Numbered from the stretch's first letter, positions 51,022-63,314 are shown. The stretch: 64,000 nt of DNA from Pluralibacter sp. UBA7423 (GCA_002470465.1 DKMD01000003.1:1-64000), one strand, 5' to 3'. The notes: generated from the letters alone by a model not told the origin. A program made the numbers and translations.

Positions 51022-51050
51022 ATAATACGGACTTCGTGCAAAGCTGTCCA
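51022..51050 (-). promoter_or_regulatory. Promoter of the argX tRNA operon
   Basis: TGGACA (51045-51050), a 17-bp spacer and TATTAT (51022-51027) lie on the minus strand, followed by the GC-rich discriminator CCGACCCCGC. Such a discriminator is typical of stringently controlled stable RNA promoters. An A/T-rich tract at about 51051-51072 may act as an UP element. It lies in the thrP-argX gap. Confidence 0.82.
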
Positions 51051-51102
51051 GTCTCTTTTTAAAGAAATTTTCCGTTTGGTTATGCTTTGCACGTTTTGCC
51101 GC

Positions 51103-52488
51103 TTAATCCTGCAATTTACGGGCTTCCCCAGCCTGGCCGAGGCGTAAAACCTGATACAGCACCGTCACCAGTGCAAGGAAGATAATCCCGACAAACAGCG
51201 ACATGCGCGTATCGTCGTTGAAGCCCATGCCGATCAGCACGCAGACCAGAAACGCCATCGTCAGGTAATTCGCCCAGGGGAACAGCACCGAGCGGAACGG
51301 ATGATTCACCAGAGCCTGTTTATGCGTTGCACGAAAACGCAGCTGGCTAATCAGGATCACGAACCACGGCACCATGCCCGGCAGCACGCTGGCGCTGTAG
51401 ACATAAACAAACACCCGCTGCGGATTGGGAATAATATAGTTCAGACACGATCCCAGCAGCAGAATGGCAATTGACACCGCCACGCCCATCACCGGTACAC
51501 CGTTACGCGAGACTTTTGCCATTGCGGCTGGCAGCTGACGGTTTTTCGCCAGGGCATACAGCATACGACCACAGCTGTACATGCCGCTGTTACAACCGGA
51601 GAGCGCCGCCGTCAGCACCACAAAGTTAATGATACCTGCCGCCGCCGTGATGCCGATTTTGGCAAAGGTGAGCACAAACGGGCTGCCGTTGCTGCCAATC
51701 TCATTCCACGGGAAAATGGTGACGATAACGAAAATTGCGCCGACGTAGAAAATCAGGATGCGCCACAGCACCTTACCTACCGCACTGCGCAGCGTGACCT
51801 GCGGGTTTTTCGCTTCTCCGGCGGTGATGCCGATAAGCTCAACGCCCTGATAAGACGCGACAACAATACAAAGCGCGGTCAGGAAGCCTTTCCAGCCGCC
51901 GGCAAAAAAGCCGCCGTGTTCTGTCAGGTTGCCAAAACCAATCGCATGCCCGCCGTTGCCAAGGCCAAAGAAGATCACCCCAACGCCCACCACGATCATA
52001 ACGATAATGGTGGTGACTTTGATCATCGCAAACCAGAACTCCAGCTCACCATACAGACGCACGGCGGCGAGGTTCGCAAGCCCGACCAGCGCGACCGCAA
52101 TCAGCGCAGGTATCCATTGCGCCAACCCGGGGAACCAGAACTGCGTATACACGCCGATGGCGGTAATCTCGGAAATCCCCACCGCCAGCCACATAAACCA
52201 GTATGACCAGGCCGTGAGATAGCCAAAGAACGGGCTCATGTATTTATGCGCGTAAACGGCAAATGACCCGGTGACCGGTTCGAGGAACAGCATTTCGCCC
52301 ATCGAGCGCATAATGAAGAACACAAACAGTCCGGCAATAATATAGGCCAGTAATACCGACGGACCGGCCCATTTCAGCGTGCTCGCCGAGCCCATAAACA
52401 GGCCTACGCCGATGGTACCCCCGAGGGCGATTAATTCGATGTGTCGCGCTTCCAGCCCTCGCTGTAGCGTCGGTTGCTTCTCAGCCAT
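51103..52488 (-). CDS. thrP: Threonine/serine transporter ThrP (YifK)
   Basis: This 461-residue amino acid permease of the APC superfamily has about 12 helices; E. coli YifK/ThrP imports threonine and serine with protons. The N-terminal [20 protein letters not shown] segment is the APC substrate-backbone-binding signature, and [19 protein letters not shown] lies in a late loop. It follows wecG by about 200 bp on the same strand and leads into the tRNA operon. Confidence 0.92.
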   Translation of the reverse strand: MAEKQPTLQRGLEARHIELIALGGTIGVGLFMGSASTLKWAGPSVLLAYIIAGLFVFFIMRSMGEMLFLEPVTGSFAVYAHKYMSPFFGYLTAWSYWFMWLAVGISEITAIGVYTQFWFPGLAQWIPALIAVALVGLANLAAVRLYGELEFWFAMIKVTTIIVMIVVGVGVIFFGLGNGGHAIGFGNLTEHGGFFAGGWKGFLTALCIVVASYQGVELIGITAGEAKNPQVTLRSAVGKVLWRILIFYVGAIFVIVTIFPWNEIGSNGSPFVLTFAKIGITAAAGIINFVVLTAALSGCNSGMYSCGRMLYALAKNRQLPAAMAKVSRNGVPVMGVAVSIAILLLGSCLNYIIPNPQRVFVYVYSASVLPGMVPWFVILISQLRFRATHKQALVNHPFRSVLFPWANYLTMAFLVCVLIGMGFNDDTRMSLFVGIIFLALVTVLYQVLRLGQAGEARKLQD

Positions 52489-52646
52489 AGATCCTCATGT
52501 GTTTGCCATTCTCCGGTCAATGCCGGTTATTGTTATCAGCAGTTTTACCTGCCATTTAACCTCCGGAACGCACGCTCGCGCAGACTCCAGGGGCGGGAAT
52601 GGTTGAATAAAATGGGTGAAATGGCAAACAAAGTATTAAATATACG

Positions 52647-52677
52647 AATGTATTGCACAATTAATGCGCAATACATT
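52647..52677. repeat. Inverted repeat between wecG and thrP
   Basis: AATGTATTGCACA (52647-52659) and TGCGCAATACATT (52665-52677) form a 13-bp dyad with one mismatch and a 5-base spacer, followed on the plus strand by TTT. It lies 15 bp after the wecG stop. On the minus strand no clean T run follows, so it may be a weak wec terminator or an operator for thrP. Confidence 0.6.
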
Positions 52678-52691
52678 TTTGAGGGGAAGGA

Positions 52692-53432
52692 TCAGAGCTG
52701 GCCGGTATAGTGCCAGCGAAGGTAGCGCAGAAGGCGTAGCTGTCGGGTGAGACGACCAGGCTGTGACAGCAGACGATAAAGCCATTCCAGACCAAGCCGC
52801 TGCCATACTTTTGGCGCGCGCTTCACATGTCCGGTGAAGACGTCATAAGTGCCGCCAACGCCCATATACAAAGCATCCGGATGTACCATCCGGCAGTCGC
52901 GCATAAAGATTTCCTGCTTCGGCGATCCCATCGCTACGGTCACGATTTTTGCACCGCTGGCCTGGATTCGCGCAAACAGAGCCTGCCGATCTGCGGGTTT
53001 GAAGTAGCCGTTTTGGCTGCCCACGATATTGACGTTCCACTGCTGGCGCAGCTTTGCTTCGGTTTGCGCCAACACTTCGGGTTTTCCGCCAATCAGAAAC
53101 ACTGGCGTTCCTTCCGCACCGGCACGCGCCATGAGCGCTTCCCAGAGATCCGCCCCGGCCACGCGCGAAACGTTGGCTTCAGGGTATTTTTTACGAATGG
53201 ATCGCACCACGCTGATGCCATCGGCATATTTAAACTCGGCGGCGTCGATCAGCGTGCGCACTTCGGCGTTATCCTCCGCCGTCAGGACTTTCTCCGCGTT
53301 GATCGCCACTAGCGTGCCTTGCCGCATTGTGCCATCAGCATAGAGATAATCCAGCGCGTGCTGCATATCGCGCCATCCGATGAGCTGCAGGCCGCGGACG
53401 GTATAAAGCGGTGCAGCAATTGGATCCATCAT
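52692..53432 (-). CDS. wecG: UDP-ManNAcA transferase WecG (RffM)
   Basis: This 246-residue GT26 glycosyltransferase adds ManNAcA to lipid I of enterobacterial common antigen (ECA). The conserved block [14 protein letters not shown] and the [16 protein letters not shown] segment are characteristic of WecG/TagA. Two adjacent ATGs (53432 and 53429) follow AAGGGA; the first gives the E. coli length, the second has better SD spacing. It is the last gene of the wec operon, 11 bp after wzyE. Confidence 0.95.
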   Translation of the reverse strand: MMDPIAAPLYTVRGLQLIGWRDMQHALDYLYADGTMRQGTLVAINAEKVLTAEDNAEVRTLIDAAEFKYADGISVVRSIRKKYPEANVSRVAGADLWEALMARAGAEGTPVFLIGGKPEVLAQTEAKLRQQWNVNIVGSQNGYFKPADRQALFARIQASGAKIVTVAMGSPKQEIFMRDCRMVHPDALYMGVGGTYDVFTGHVKRAPKVWQRLGLEWLYRLLSQPGRLTRQLRLLRYLRWHYTGQL

Positions 53433-53443
53433 GTGTTCCCTTA

Positions 53444-54790
53444 TCAAACCAGAGGTTGTGGCAGCGGCCTTGCGCGCTTATGGATAAGCCCGGCGCTGTC
53501 CAGCAGCCAGTAAAGCAACTTGGCAACCAGCAGGCACAGCCCGAAAATCACCAGGAAAAAGACCACGCGTGAGACAAACGAATCGAGCCCCTCGCGGGCC
53601 AGCACAATCATGTTGAAGATAGCGCCAAAACAGAAACTGTGCAGAATCGCCGCCTTGTAGCGGTTCGTTTCACGGTTGCCAAGCTGATACAGCCAGTCAA
53701 ACCACTTAATAATCAGCCCCACGACCACTGCGCCAAGCGGAATAAACCCTGCGCCGCCCATCACCAGCAGCGAGCCGATAAGCGTCGGTGAAATCGCCAG
53801 CCCCGAATGGTTGTTCAGCACTTCCCAGGTAAAGTAGTTGGCGGTGTTGAGCACCACTCCCGGGCGAGTCGGCCACAGCCAGGTCGGGATAAATACGTAG
53901 AAATCCCGCACGATTGGCGCCAGGCCCTGAAAATCAATTTTGTCGTAGTTCTGCAGCAGCAGCGCGAGGTTTTCCCACGGCGAGAAAGTATCGCGTGTCA
54001 GATAGAGGAACGTATAAAAAGCCTCATCGCCGCTGACGTTCAGGCCATAGCGTTTCAGCGCCAGCCAGAACATGCCGACAATTCCCAGCACGCCGGCCGC
54101 CGCCAGCATCCACAGGGAGATCCAGCCGCGAATAATGCCAATGAAAAGAAAGATAGCGAACGCGATGATGATATTGGCACGCGTCCCACCAACGATCACG
54201 TAAGTCAGCAGGCCAAACGCCACGGTGCTGACGAGGAAGAACAGCCACGCTTTGCTGTCCTGACGCAGGAAATAGACCACCAGCATCGCCGGAATGAAGA
54301 AGTAGAAGAAGCGCTTGAGGGCCACGCCGGACACTTCGCTTGAGAAAATCTGGCTGTAGGAGTGCAGCCTGAACAGCAGGAACCCGTTGTGCGCAAAGAA
54401 GATACCAACGCTTACCAGCGCAATCAGCGCCAGCAGGCCCCACATAAGATGGGTTTCTACCCGGTTCATAGTAAAAAGCGGACGTCGCTCAGCCTCAACG
54501 CGTGCGGCACGCAGTCGCGTTTTATACGCTACGTAATAGATCGCATAGAAACACACCGCGGAAAGCTGTGCCTGCAGCAGGATTTCCGGTGGCGCAATGC
54601 CGACGTCAAAGCGAAAGACCAGCGTCATCGATAGCGGAAAACCGAAGAAAAAGGTCAGTAAAAACAGCAATGAGAAGAAGACGTTAAAGTTGAAGCGCAC
54701 GCGGCGAAACTCGAAGTACGTCAGCGTCGCGATAAACAGCGATGAAAACAGCCACACCACAAGCAGGCCGGTAAACTGCATCAGGCTCAT
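53444..54790 (-). CDS. wzyE: ECA polymerase WzyE
   Basis: This 448-residue inner-membrane protein with about 11 helices polymerises ECA trisaccharide units in the periplasm, in concert with WzzE for chain length. The segments [36 protein letters not shown] and [14 protein letters not shown] match E. coli WzyE almost fully. The start at 54790 overlaps the wecF stop by 4 bp; upstream residues are rejected. Confidence 0.95.
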   Translation of the reverse strand: MSLMQFTGLLVVWLFSSLFIATLTYFEFRRVRFNFNVFFSLLFLLTFFFGFPLSMTLVFRFDVGIAPPEILLQAQLSAVCFYAIYYVAYKTRLRAARVEAERRPLFTMNRVETHLMWGLLALIALVSVGIFFAHNGFLLFRLHSYSQIFSSEVSGVALKRFFYFFIPAMLVVYFLRQDSKAWLFFLVSTVAFGLLTYVIVGGTRANIIIAFAIFLFIGIIRGWISLWMLAAAGVLGIVGMFWLALKRYGLNVSGDEAFYTFLYLTRDTFSPWENLALLLQNYDKIDFQGLAPIVRDFYVFIPTWLWPTRPGVVLNTANYFTWEVLNNHSGLAISPTLIGSLLVMGGAGFIPLGAVVVGLIIKWFDWLYQLGNRETNRYKAAILHSFCFGAIFNMIVLAREGLDSFVSRVVFFLVIFGLCLLVAKLLYWLLDSAGLIHKRARPLPQPLV

Positions 54791-55866
54791 TGCGCCTCTC
54801 CTGCTGCAATTTGCAGCGCGCGGTGCCACGGTTGAAGATAGGCCGGACGGAAAAACGCAATCTGTGTTTTATCCACATTCAGCAGCTGCCGCTGCGCTTC
54901 GCGCACGACGGCGACGTCCAGCTTATCGGTGGTAAACAGCACCGGAATGTGCTGTTCCGTCATGTCCTGCCAGAAAGGATTTTCCCGGTTGAGCACGCAC
55001 GGAATTCCCGCCTGAATCAGCAGGCAGAGCGTGCCGATGCCCTGCTGGCGTGGGAACAGGAAATAGCCCAGATCGCAGCGGCGCAGCAGGGCAAGATAGT
55101 CATCAAACTCCAGCTTCTCGCTGAGGATTTTCAGATGCTCGCCGCTAAACAGCGCTTCGCCCGATGTACGCACTTCACGAATATAGTCATCATTGTTAGC
55201 CGGATAGCCCATCGGCAGCACGACATTTACCGTATCGCCAAACTGCTGGTGAATCGCTTTCAGCGCCGCAATGTGGTCATTGCTGCGATCCCCGGAATTC
55301 CCCACCAGGATGGTCAGGGTGTCGGTATCACGCTTTTCTGGCCCCAACTCATTCAGCGCAGGATCCATTCTGGTCGGGAAATAAAGCAGCTCCTGCTGCA
55401 CATGAGGATGCGCTTTCCCGAAGGTGTTTAAATCCCCACGGGTGGCAAACACGCAGCCAACATGCCCCTGAGCCAGGCGACGAAGCGGGTAAAACAAGCG
55501 GAATTTCAGGCCGCGGGAGACTTCATACAGATCGGCCCCCCAGATATGCCAGTTAAACTGTGCAGGCTTGATCCCGCCACTCAGCAGCGCCAGCCACAGG
55601 CCGGTATTAAACTGGCCGTGAAAGAAGAAACGCTGCCCGCGATCCGCTTTAGCTTTCGCCACAACGGCGGTCGCGAGGGATTTTTTGTCTCTGTAAAAAT
55701 GCAGAGACAGGTTCGGACCTGCGGCACGCAGCCCACTCTCATCGCCCACGACCATAAACTCGCGTGCATGCTCGCTGCCTGCGGCCAGCTCTTCGCTAAA
55801 AAACCGCAACACGGTCTGGTTGTGGTGCGGGATATCCGATCCCAGTACGTGTATCAGTGCAGTCAT
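54787..55866 (-). CDS. wecF: TDP-Fuc4NAc:lipid II transferase WecF (RffT)
   Basis: This 359-residue GT56-type transferase adds Fuc4NAc to form ECA lipid III, completing the trisaccharide. The opening [20 protein letters not shown], the segment HFYRDKK and the [13 protein letters not shown] loop match the family. Overlaps wzxE and wzyE by 4 bp each. Confidence 0.96.
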   Translation of the reverse strand: MTALIHVLGSDIPHHNQTVLRFFSEELAAGSEHAREFMVVGDESGLRAAGPNLSLHFYRDKKSLATAVVAKAKADRGQRFFFHGQFNTGLWLALLSGGIKPAQFNWHIWGADLYEVSRGLKFRLFYPLRRLAQGHVGCVFATRGDLNTFGKAHPHVQQELLYFPTRMDPALNELGPEKRDTDTLTILVGNSGDRSNDHIAALKAIHQQFGDTVNVVLPMGYPANNDDYIREVRTSGEALFSGEHLKILSEKLEFDDYLALLRRCDLGYFLFPRQQGIGTLCLLIQAGIPCVLNRENPFWQDMTEQHIPVLFTTDKLDVAVVREAQRQLLNVDKTQIAFFRPAYLQPWHRALQIAAGEAQ

Positions 55867-57113
55867 GCCCGTTTACGCCAGATTAAAAATACGCTGCTGC
55901 ACAGCGCAAAATAAACGATATAGGTTGCCATATAGGCCTGTGCCGCGCCCAGCGCACCATGCATCGGGATCAGCCAGTGCGAAAACGCCGTCAGCAGCGT
56001 GAACTGGCAGATTTCCGTCAGAATATAGAACCTCAGTGAGGCTTTGGCGATCACCAGATAGCCGTAGACGTAAGCGCCTACTTTCAGCACGTCGCCCACC
56101 AGCTGCCATGCAAACAAATCGCGCATCGCGGTGAATTTAGCGGAAAACAGCAGCCAGATGGCGAAATCCCGCAGTAGCCAGACCGTCAGGCTCGCTGCCG
56201 CCACGGCCGGCAGCACAAACTTCAGCGCCTTACCGATCTCACGGGTGATATCCGTTTTTGCCGTCAGACGCGACAACGTTGGCAGAAGATAGACGCTGAA
56301 CGAGGCGGTAATAAACTGCAGATAGGCATCGGAAATGCTGCTGACGCCCTGCCAGATCCCCACGTCATCCCAGCTGTAGTGCGCGGCCAGCAGGTTTCGC
56401 ATCATCACGTAGGCAACGGGCAGCGTTACCGAGGTGATCAGCGCCATCAGGGTAAATTTACCCAGTTGCCCGGCGTAAAACGCATCCCAGCGCGGTTTCA
56501 GGTACGCAAAGGGGATGGCTTTTCGCTTTGCCAGCATAATACCCGCCGGAAGCACGACCAGCGCAGGCACCAGCGCCAGGCCGAGTAATGCCCCTTCATA
56601 GCCACCGAGATGCCAGCTCAGGAACCAGGCCCCGACGCCAGTCAGGCTCCCGGCAATTAATGAGAGTGCGTTTCCGGAGGCATCACGAAAACCTTTCAGC
56701 AGCGCCAGCAGCAGGTTTGCCCAGGCGATGCCCATCTGTACCAGCGCGACCAGTTGCACCAGCCCCTGATAATGGGTATGACCAAACAATCCCTGGCTGA
56801 TAGGCGCTGCTGCCAGAACGAAGATAACCGCCAGCAGCGTAGAGAAACCCAGCACCATCGCCGACGAGGTGCCCACAACGTTGCGCAGATGCTCAGGATC
56901 GTCGTGGTACTGCGCCACAAACCTGGTGACGCCGTTGAAAATTCCTCCGCCAGCAAGCACGCCCAATACCGTTACAAGCTGGCGAAAGTTGCCCGCCTGC
57001 CCGACGCCGGATGGACCATACGCTACGGCCAGCAGCTTAACGACCAGCAGCCCGGCACCGATTTTGACCAGCGTGCTGGCCGCAGTCCAGAGTGAAGCTT
57101 TTGCCAGAGACAT
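55863..57113 (-). CDS. wzxE: ECA lipid III flippase WzxE
   Basis: This 416-residue, 12-helix polysaccharide-transport flippase moves undecaprenyl-linked ECA trisaccharide across the inner membrane. The N-terminal [27 protein letters not shown] region matches in length and pattern with E. coli WzxE. It starts 1 bp after wecE and overlaps wecF by 4 bp. Confidence 0.96.
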   Translation of the reverse strand: MSLAKASLWTAASTLVKIGAGLLVVKLLAVAYGPSGVGQAGNFRQLVTVLGVLAGGGIFNGVTRFVAQYHDDPEHLRNVVGTSSAMVLGFSTLLAVIFVLAAAPISQGLFGHTHYQGLVQLVALVQMGIAWANLLLALLKGFRDASGNALSLIAGSLTGVGAWFLSWHLGGYEGALLGLALVPALVVLPAGIMLAKRKAIPFAYLKPRWDAFYAGQLGKFTLMALITSVTLPVAYVMMRNLLAAHYSWDDVGIWQGVSSISDAYLQFITASFSVYLLPTLSRLTAKTDITREIGKALKFVLPAVAAASLTVWLLRDFAIWLLFSAKFTAMRDLFAWQLVGDVLKVGAYVYGYLVIAKASLRFYILTEICQFTLLTAFSHWLIPMHGALGAAQAYMATYIVYFALCSSVFLIWRKRA

Positions 57114-57114
57114 C

Positions 57115-58245
57115 TCAGGCGAAATAGCTTAACAGGGAGTTGATGACCGTACGCTGATTCACCGCCGCCAGATTGTAGAACAGCGGTAGGCGGAGCAAAC
57201 GCTCACTTTCATGCGTGGTGAAGCGGTCTTCGCCATGGAATACGCCAAACGCTTCACCAGCGGGTGAAGAGTGCAGCGGAATGTAGTGGAACACCGCCAT
57301 GATCTCGGCTTCTTTCAGCCAGGCGATGAGCTTGCCGCGATCGGCTTCGTCACGCAGTTTGATGTAAAACATGTGGGCATTGTGGACGCAGTCCGCCGGG
57401 ATCGTTGGCAGCTCAATGCGCCCGGCATCCGCCAGCGGCTTCAGCGCATCGTAATAGGTTTGCCACAGGCTGAGGCGCTGCTGGTTGATGCGGTCAGCCG
57501 CTTCGAGTTGAGCCCAGAGATAAGCGGCCTGCAAATCAGCCATCAGGTAGCTTGAGCCGATATCACGCCAGGTGTATTTATCGACCTGCCCGCGGAAGAA
57601 CTGGCTGCGGTTGGTGCCTTTCTCACGAATCACTTCGGCGCGTTCCACCAGCTTGCGATCGTTAATCAGCGTCGCGCCACCTTCGCCACCCGCGGTGTAG
57701 TTTTTGGTTTCATGAAAGCTGAAGCAGCCGATATGACCGATGGTGCCCAGCGCACGCCCCTTGTAGGTCGACATCACGCCCTGCGCTGCATCTTCCACCA
57801 CAAACAGATTATGCTTTTTCGCGATCGCCATAATGGTGTCCATTTCACAGGCCACACCCGCGTAATGTACCGGCACGATGGCCCGGGTTTTGTCGGTGAT
57901 CGCCGCTTCAATCAGCGTTTCATCGATGTTCATGGTGTCGCGACGTACGTCGACAAAAACGATTTTTGCCCCGCGCAGCACGAAGGCGTTGGCGGTGGAG
58001 ACAAAGGTGTAGCTCGGCATGATCACTTCGTCGCCGGGCTGGATATCCAACAGCAGCGCCGCCATTTCCAGCGAAGCGGTACAGGATGGCGTGAGCAGAA
58101 CTTTGGCGCTGCCGAAACGCTGCTCCATCCACTGCTGGCAGCGGCGGGTAAAGCCACCGTCGCCGCAGAGCTTGCCGCTGCCCATGGCAGATTGCATGTA
58201 TTCAAGCTCAGTACCGACAACCGGCGGAGCGTTAAAAGGAATCAT
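57115..58245 (-). CDS. wecE: dTDP-4-amino-4,6-dideoxygalactose transaminase WecE
   Basis: This 376-residue PLP-dependent aminotransferase of the DegT/DnrJ/EryC1 family makes TDP-Fuc4N from the 4-keto sugar. The Schiff-base lysine is K181 in SFHETKNYTAGGEGG. The start MIPFNAPPVVG at 58245 gives the family length; 16 upstream residues overlap wecD and are rejected. It lies 4 bp after wecD. Confidence 0.97.
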   Translation of the reverse strand: MIPFNAPPVVGTELEYMQSAMGSGKLCGDGGFTRRCQQWMEQRFGSAKVLLTPSCTASLEMAALLLDIQPGDEVIMPSYTFVSTANAFVLRGAKIVFVDVRRDTMNIDETLIEAAITDKTRAIVPVHYAGVACEMDTIMAIAKKHNLFVVEDAAQGVMSTYKGRALGTIGHIGCFSFHETKNYTAGGEGGATLINDRKLVERAEVIREKGTNRSQFFRGQVDKYTWRDIGSSYLMADLQAAYLWAQLEAADRINQQRLSLWQTYYDALKPLADAGRIELPTIPADCVHNAHMFYIKLRDEADRGKLIAWLKEAEIMAVFHYIPLHSSPAGEAFGVFHGEDRFTTHESERLLRLPLFYNLAAVNQRTVINSLLSYFA

Positions 58246-58249
58246 CGTG

Positions 58250-58924
58250 TCACCTGTAGAGCCAGTAAGCGGTGCTTTCCAGTGAAGCACCACTGTGAAT
58301 ATAACGGTTAAGCGCCGCGGTGTTGCCCATCTGGGTGCCCACCCGCAGCGCGGTTAGCTGCCGCTCAAATGCCCAGCGCATGGCCGCCAGCATCAATTGC
58401 TCGCCTGCGCCGCGCCCGGCAAGCAGCCCGATGCGGGCTTCACTGTCGTTGAGCTGACGTAAAGAGACAAATGCACGAATATTGGCGCTATCGTCACGAA
58501 AAACCAGACACTGATGGTCAAACGTGCCGCGAACGGCATTTTCAATCCATTGTGCATAGAAACGACCGCTGGCATCTGCGTCATACCACGGCGCGCGAAA
58601 GCGGCTTTGAGCAAACGCCTGAGCAGAGAGTTCACGCAGGCGAGGAATATCACGTTCGGTCGCCGTTTCTGCCTGTGGATTAACGCTGTCTGTTACGTTG
58701 AGCTTAAAATCGACTTCGCCTTCCACCAGCTGAAAACCGAGCTGCTGCAGCGCATCCAGCCAGTCAGTTCGCTGGGCAGGAATTTTCGCTTGCACCCGTG
58801 ACCAGCTCGTCAGAGCATCAGCGTGCAGTTCTGGCGCATCGTCATCCATTTGCAGCAAAGCGCTATTGATGCCGAAAAATTCTGTTTCCCATTTCAGGGG
58901 ATTAATACTGGCGCGGACGGGCAC
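58250..58924 (-). CDS. wecD: dTDP-4-amino-4,6-dideoxy-galactose acetyltransferase WecD
   Basis: This 224-residue GNAT acetyltransferase makes TDP-Fuc4NAc using acetyl-CoA. The C-terminal GNAT core shows [18 protein letters not shown] (CoA pyrophosphate loop) and [17 protein letters not shown]. The N-terminal half is more diverged from E. coli than its neighbours. Its start overlaps the rffH 3' end by 23 bp. Confidence 0.95.
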   Translation of the reverse strand: MPVRASINPLKWETEFFGINSALLQMDDDAPELHADALTSWSRVQAKIPAQRTDWLDALQQLGFQLVEGEVDFKLNVTDSVNPQAETATERDIPRLRELSAQAFAQSRFRAPWYDADASGRFYAQWIENAVRGTFDHQCLVFRDDSANIRAFVSLRQLNDSEARIGLLAGRGAGEQLMLAAMRWAFERQLTALRVGTQMGNTAALNRYIHSGASLESTAYWLYR

Positions 58925-59783
58925 GGAGCAGCTCCAGAAGGTACTGGCCGTAGCCGGTTTTCGCCAACTGACCGGCCGCGCGTTTTACGCCATCATCATC
59001 CAGCCAGCCGTTGCGCCAGGCGATCTCTTCCAGGCAGGCAATTTTGAATCCCTGACGCTTTTCAACCGTTTGCACGAAGGTGCTGGCCTCAATGAGGCTG
59101 TCATGGGTGCCGGTATCAAGCCAGGCGAAACCACGGCCAAGAAGCTCTACGGTCAGCTTTCCGTCGTCGAGATACATCTGATTAATTGAGGTAATTTCGA
59201 GCTCGCCACGCTCGGAAGGCTTCACGCGCTTCGCATACTCCACCACGTTATGGTCGTAGAAATAAAGGCCAGTGACTGCCCAGTTAGACTTCGGCTCCTT
59301 TGGTTTTTCTTCCAGCGAGATCGCCCGAAAATTATCGTCAAATTCAACGACGCCAAACCTTTCTGGATCCATGACCTGGTAGCCAAACACGGTTGCCCCT
59401 TCGGTGCGCGCCGCCACGCTGCGTAATTTCGGGCTGAAGCCCTGACCGAAGAAAATATTGTCGCCCAGCACCAGGCACGAAGGTTCACCGGCAAGGAAGG
59501 TTTCGCCGATGATAAACGCCTGCGCGAGGCCGTCCGGGCTTGGCTGTTCAGCATAGGTCAGCGCAATCCCAAACTCCGAGCCATCTCCCAGCAGGCGCTG
59601 GAAATAGCTTTTATCTTCCGGCGTGGTGATGATGAGAATGTCGCGTATCCCCGCCAGCATTAACACCGACAGCGGGTAGTAGATCATGGGTTTGTCATAA
59701 ATCGGCAACAGCTGTTTTGACACGCCGCGGGTAATCGGATGCAGTCGGGTGCCAGAACCCCCAGCCAGAATAATGCCTTTCAT
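58902..59783 (-). CDS. rffH: Glucose-1-phosphate thymidylyltransferase RffH
   Basis: This 293-residue nucleotidyltransferase makes dTDP-glucose, the first step to Fuc4NAc. The signature [20 protein letters not shown] is at residues 8-27, with [11 protein letters not shown] and [11 protein letters not shown] further on. It is a paralogue of RmlA, assigned to RffH by operon context. It lies 19 bp after rffG and overlaps wecD by 23 bp. Confidence 0.96.
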   Translation of the reverse strand: MKGIILAGGSGTRLHPITRGVSKQLLPIYDKPMIYYPLSVLMLAGIRDILIITTPEDKSYFQRLLGDGSEFGIALTYAEQPSPDGLAQAFIIGETFLAGEPSCLVLGDNIFFGQGFSPKLRSVAARTEGATVFGYQVMDPERFGVVEFDDNFRAISLEEKPKEPKSNWAVTGLYFYDHNVVEYAKRVKPSERGELEITSINQMYLDDGKLTVELLGRGFAWLDTGTHDSLIEASTFVQTVEKRQGFKIACLEEIAWRNGWLDDDGVKRAAGQLAKTGYGQYLLELLRARPRQY

Positions 59784-59802
59784 ATGTTCTCTCCCGGGTG
59801 CG

Positions 59803-60870
59803 TTAGCTTTTCAGCCCCAGACGCTCGCCCTGATAGCTGCCATCAAGCACCTGCTGCCACCAGAGCTCATTCGCGAGATACCATTGCACCGTTTTACGCA
59901 TGCCGGTTTCGAATGTCTCTTCCGGCGTCCAGCCTAATTCACGCTCAATTTTGCTGGCGTCAATCGCATAGCGAACATCGTGCCCCGGTCTGTCTGTGAC
60001 AAAGGTAATCAGATCCTCGTAGCGCTTCACGCCTTCCGGCTTGTTCGGTACCAGCTCTTCGAGCAGCGCACAAACGGTGCGTACCACATCAATATTCTTG
60101 CGCTCGTTATGTCCGCCGATGTTGTAAGTCTCGCCCACAACGCCTGTCGTTGCTACGCGATATAAAGCTCTGGCGTGATCTTCAACATAGAGCCAATCGC
60201 GGACCTGAAGCCCATTGCCATAAACCGGCAATGGCTTGCCCGCCAGCGCATTGAGGATCGTCAGCGGGATAAGCTTTTCAGGGAAATGACAGGGGCCGTA
60301 ATTATTGGAACAGTTGGTGACCAGCGTCGGCAGACCATAGGTTCGCAGCCAGGCCCGCACCAAATGATCGCTGCCGGCTTTCGAGGCAGAATATGGGCTG
60401 CTTGGCGCATAAGGCGTGGTTTCAGTAAAGAAATCATCGCTGCCATGCAGGTCGCCATACACTTCATCGGTGGAGATATGGTGGAAACGGAACGCCTCTT
60501 TTTTCGCCGCAGCCAGAGGCTGCCACCAGCTTCGCACCGCTTCCAGCAGCGTATAAGTGCCGACGATATTGGTTTCGATAAACGCCGCAGGCCCATCGAT
60601 AGAGCGATCGACATGGCTTTCTGCCGCAAGATGCATGACGCAATCTGGCTGATATTGCGCAAAAACCGCGTCCAGGGCAGCCCTGTCGCAAATATCAACG
60701 TGTTCAAAGGCAAAACGGTCGCTCTTTGCCACAGAAGCCAGCGAGGCGAGATTTCCGGCGTAGGTCAGCTTATCAACGACGACCACGCTATCCGACGTTT
60801 CGTTGATGATATGTCGCACAACGGCTGAGCCAATAAATCCCGCTCCGCCGGTCACCAGAATCTTTTTCAA
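59803..60870 (-). CDS. rffG: dTDP-glucose 4,6-dehydratase RffG
   Basis: This 355-residue SDR-family dehydratase converts dTDP-glucose to dTDP-4-keto-6-deoxyglucose. The NAD-binding [14 protein letters not shown], catalytic-region [11 protein letters not shown] and [14 protein letters not shown] (YxxxK) are present. RmlB paralogue, assigned by context. Overlaps wecC by 4 bp. Confidence 0.97.
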   Translation of the reverse strand: MKKILVTGGAGFIGSAVVRHIINETSDSVVVVDKLTYAGNLASLASVAKSDRFAFEHVDICDRAALDAVFAQYQPDCVMHLAAESHVDRSIDGPAAFIETNIVGTYTLLEAVRSWWQPLAAAKKEAFRFHHISTDEVYGDLHGSDDFFTETTPYAPSSPYSASKAGSDHLVRAWLRTYGLPTLVTNCSNNYGPCHFPEKLIPLTILNALAGKPLPVYGNGLQVRDWLYVEDHARALYRVATTGVVGETYNIGGHNERKNIDVVRTVCALLEELVPNKPEGVKRYEDLITFVTDRPGHDVRYAIDASKIERELGWTPEETFETGMRKTVQWYLANELWWQQVLDGSYQGERLGLKS

Positions 60871-62129
60871 CGCCAGACTCCTTTGGTATCGACGACGAAC
60901 GGCTGTGAAATGCTTTCACTGCTGACGGCTTTGAACTGCTTATGATCGACGAGCATCACCAGCACATCGGCCTGAGCCAGAGCGTCGTCGAGCGTGGCCA
61001 GCGTGGCTTTACCTGCCAGCTTTTTCGGCAGCTGGTGCACGTTAGGTTCAACGACCAGCGTTTCGCCACTGTGCCAGTCGGCAATCAGCGCGGCAATTTC
61101 CATCGCCGGGCTTTCGCGCAGATCGTCAATGTTGGGCTTGAAGGCCAGGCCGAAACACGCGATGGTGATGTCGCTGGCGCGCTTACCGTTGGCAGCCAGG
61201 CAGTCAGCCACTTTGGCTTTCACCTGATTTATGACCCAGTGGGGTTTGTGATCGTTCACTTCGCGGGCGGTGCGAATCAGTCTCGCCTGCTCAGGGTTTT
61301 GCGCGACGATAAACCAGGGGTCTACCGCGATACAGTGCCCGCCCACGCCGGGGCCTGGCTGAAGAATATTAACGCGAGGGTGGCGGTTCGCCAGGCGGAT
61401 CAGCTCCCAGACGTTGATGCCCTGATCGGCGCAAATAAGCGACAGTTCGTTGGCAAAGGCGATGTTAACATCGCGGAAGCTGTTTTCAGTAAGCTTGCAC
61501 AGCTCGGCGGTGCGGGCGTTAGTTACCACGCATTCACCTTCGAGGAAAATAGTGTAGAGTTCACTGGCGCGTGCCGAGCATACCGGCGTCATGCCGCCGA
61601 TCACACGATCGTTTTTAATGAGCTCGACCATCACCTGCCCTGGCAATACGCGCTCCGGGCAGTAGGCAACGTTCACATCCGCCTGCTCGCCCGCCTGCTG
61701 CGGGAAGGTCAGATCCGGGCGCATTTCCGCCAGCCACTGCGCAACCTGTTCCGTCGCGCCCACCGGCGAGGTGGATTCAAGGATAACCAGGGCCCCCTTC
61801 GCTAATACCGGCGCGATGGATTTGGCCGCCGCCTCAACGAACGCCATATCCGGTTCGTGCTCGCCTTTAAACGGCGTTGGAACAGCAATCAGATACGCGT
61901 CCGCTTTAACCGGCATAGTGCTGGCTTTCAGATAGCCGCCCACAACCGCTGTTTTGACCACTTTATCGAGATCGGGCTCAACAATGTGGATCTCGCCGCG
62001 GTTGATGGTATCTACCGCATGCTGGTTAATGTCCACCCCCACCACCTGTTTCTGACGGGAGGCAAATGCTGCTGCCGTTGGCAGTCCGATGTAGCCAAGG
62101 CCAATCACAGAGATGGTCGAAAAACTCAT
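60867..62129 (-). CDS. wecC: UDP-ManNAc dehydrogenase WecC
   Basis: This 420-residue, NAD-dependent four-electron dehydrogenase oxidises UDP-ManNAc to UDP-ManNAcA. The N-terminal Rossmann motif [16 protein letters not shown] and the catalytic cysteine in [13 protein letters not shown] are intact. Overlaps wecB upstream and rffG downstream by 4 bp each. Confidence 0.97.
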   Translation of the reverse strand: MSFSTISVIGLGYIGLPTAAAFASRQKQVVGVDINQHAVDTINRGEIHIVEPDLDKVVKTAVVGGYLKASTMPVKADAYLIAVPTPFKGEHEPDMAFVEAAAKSIAPVLAKGALVILESTSPVGATEQVAQWLAEMRPDLTFPQQAGEQADVNVAYCPERVLPGQVMVELIKNDRVIGGMTPVCSARASELYTIFLEGECVVTNARTAELCKLTENSFRDVNIAFANELSLICADQGINVWELIRLANRHPRVNILQPGPGVGGHCIAVDPWFIVAQNPEQARLIRTAREVNDHKPHWVINQVKAKVADCLAANGKRASDITIACFGLAFKPNIDDLRESPAMEIAALIADWHSGETLVVEPNVHQLPKKLAGKATLATLDDALAQADVLVMLVDHKQFKAVSSESISQPFVVDTKGVWR

Positions 62130-63256
62130 AGCGTTACCTGATTGTTTTTGAGGGCTGATAAAATTCTTTCACAGGCCTGACCGTCACCATACGGGTTGTG
62201 GGCACGGCTCATAGCCTGATAATCCTGCTCGCTTCGCAGCAAGCGCGTGACTTCATTGACGATGTGCTGGCGATCGGTGCCGACAAGATGCACCGTTCCG
62301 GCATCAACGGCTTCCGGACGTTCAGTGGTGTCACGCATCACGAGAACGGGTTTGCCAAGGGAAGGTGCCTCTTCCTGGATACCGCCGGAGTCGGTCAGAA
62401 TCAGCCAGGCACGATTCATCAGCCAGACGAACGGCAGATAATCCTGCGGTTCAATGAGGTAGACGTTATCCACATTGCCGAGGATACGGTTGACCGGCTC
62501 GCTGACGTTAGGGTTAAGATGCACCGGGTAAACCACCTGCACATCCGGATTCTCGGTGGCAATCTCTGCCAACGCCTGGCAGATTTTCTCAAAGCCCTGC
62601 CCGAAGCTTTCACGGCGATGGCCGGTGACGAGGATAAGTTTTTTATCGTCATCCAGGAAAGGATAACGGCTGGCCAGTTCTGAGCGCAAAGAGGCATCAG
62701 CCAGTACGCGATCGCGTACCCAGAAAAGCGTATCAATCACGGTGTTCCCGGTCACGACGATGCCGGCGCCCGGGATATTTTCCCGCAGCAGGTTCTGGCG
62801 TGAATTCTCCGTTGGGGCAAAATGGTACATCGCCAGATGCCCCGTCATGGTGCGGTTGGCCTCTTCCGGCCACGGCGAGTAAAGATCGCCAGTTCTCAAA
62901 CCGGCTTCCACATGCCCAACCGGAATGCGCTGGTAGAAGGCGGCAAGGCTTGCCGCCATCGTTGTGGTCGTGTCGCCATGCACGAGCACCACATCCGGTT
63001 TGAAAGATTCCAGAACGGGTTTTAACCCCTGCAAAATACGGCAGGTAATTTCCGTCAGCCCCTGCCCCGGGCTCATGACATTGAGATCGTAATCCGGAAC
63101 GATGGAAAACAGTTTTAACACTTGATCCAGCATTTCCCGATGCTGTGCCGTGACGCAAACTTTCGCCTCAAAATGAGGATCCTTTGCCAGTGCATGAACC
63201 AGAGGCGCCATTTTGATGGCTTCTGGCCGTGTGCCAAATACAGTTAATACTTTCAC
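62126..63256 (-). CDS. wecB: UDP-GlcNAc 2-epimerase WecB
   Basis: This 376-residue non-hydrolysing epimerase converts UDP-GlcNAc to UDP-ManNAc. It shows [42 protein letters not shown] and the late [17 protein letters not shown] nucleotide-binding stretch. It lies 58 bp after wzzE and overlaps wecC by 4 bp. Confidence 0.97.
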   Translation of the reverse strand: MKVLTVFGTRPEAIKMAPLVHALAKDPHFEAKVCVTAQHREMLDQVLKLFSIVPDYDLNVMSPGQGLTEITCRILQGLKPVLESFKPDVVLVHGDTTTTMAASLAAFYQRIPVGHVEAGLRTGDLYSPWPEEANRTMTGHLAMYHFAPTENSRQNLLRENIPGAGIVVTGNTVIDTLFWVRDRVLADASLRSELASRYPFLDDDKKLILVTGHRRESFGQGFEKICQALAEIATENPDVQVVYPVHLNPNVSEPVNRILGNVDNVYLIEPQDYLPFVWLMNRAWLILTDSGGIQEEAPSLGKPVLVMRDTTERPEAVDAGTVHLVGTDRQHIVNEVTRLLRSEQDYQAMSRAHNPYGDGQACERILSALKNNQVTL

Positions 63257-63314
63257 ATCGATTCTCTATGGCTTGACCGCGGGGGCATTGTAGCCTCCAT
63301 CAAATAAAGTGCGG

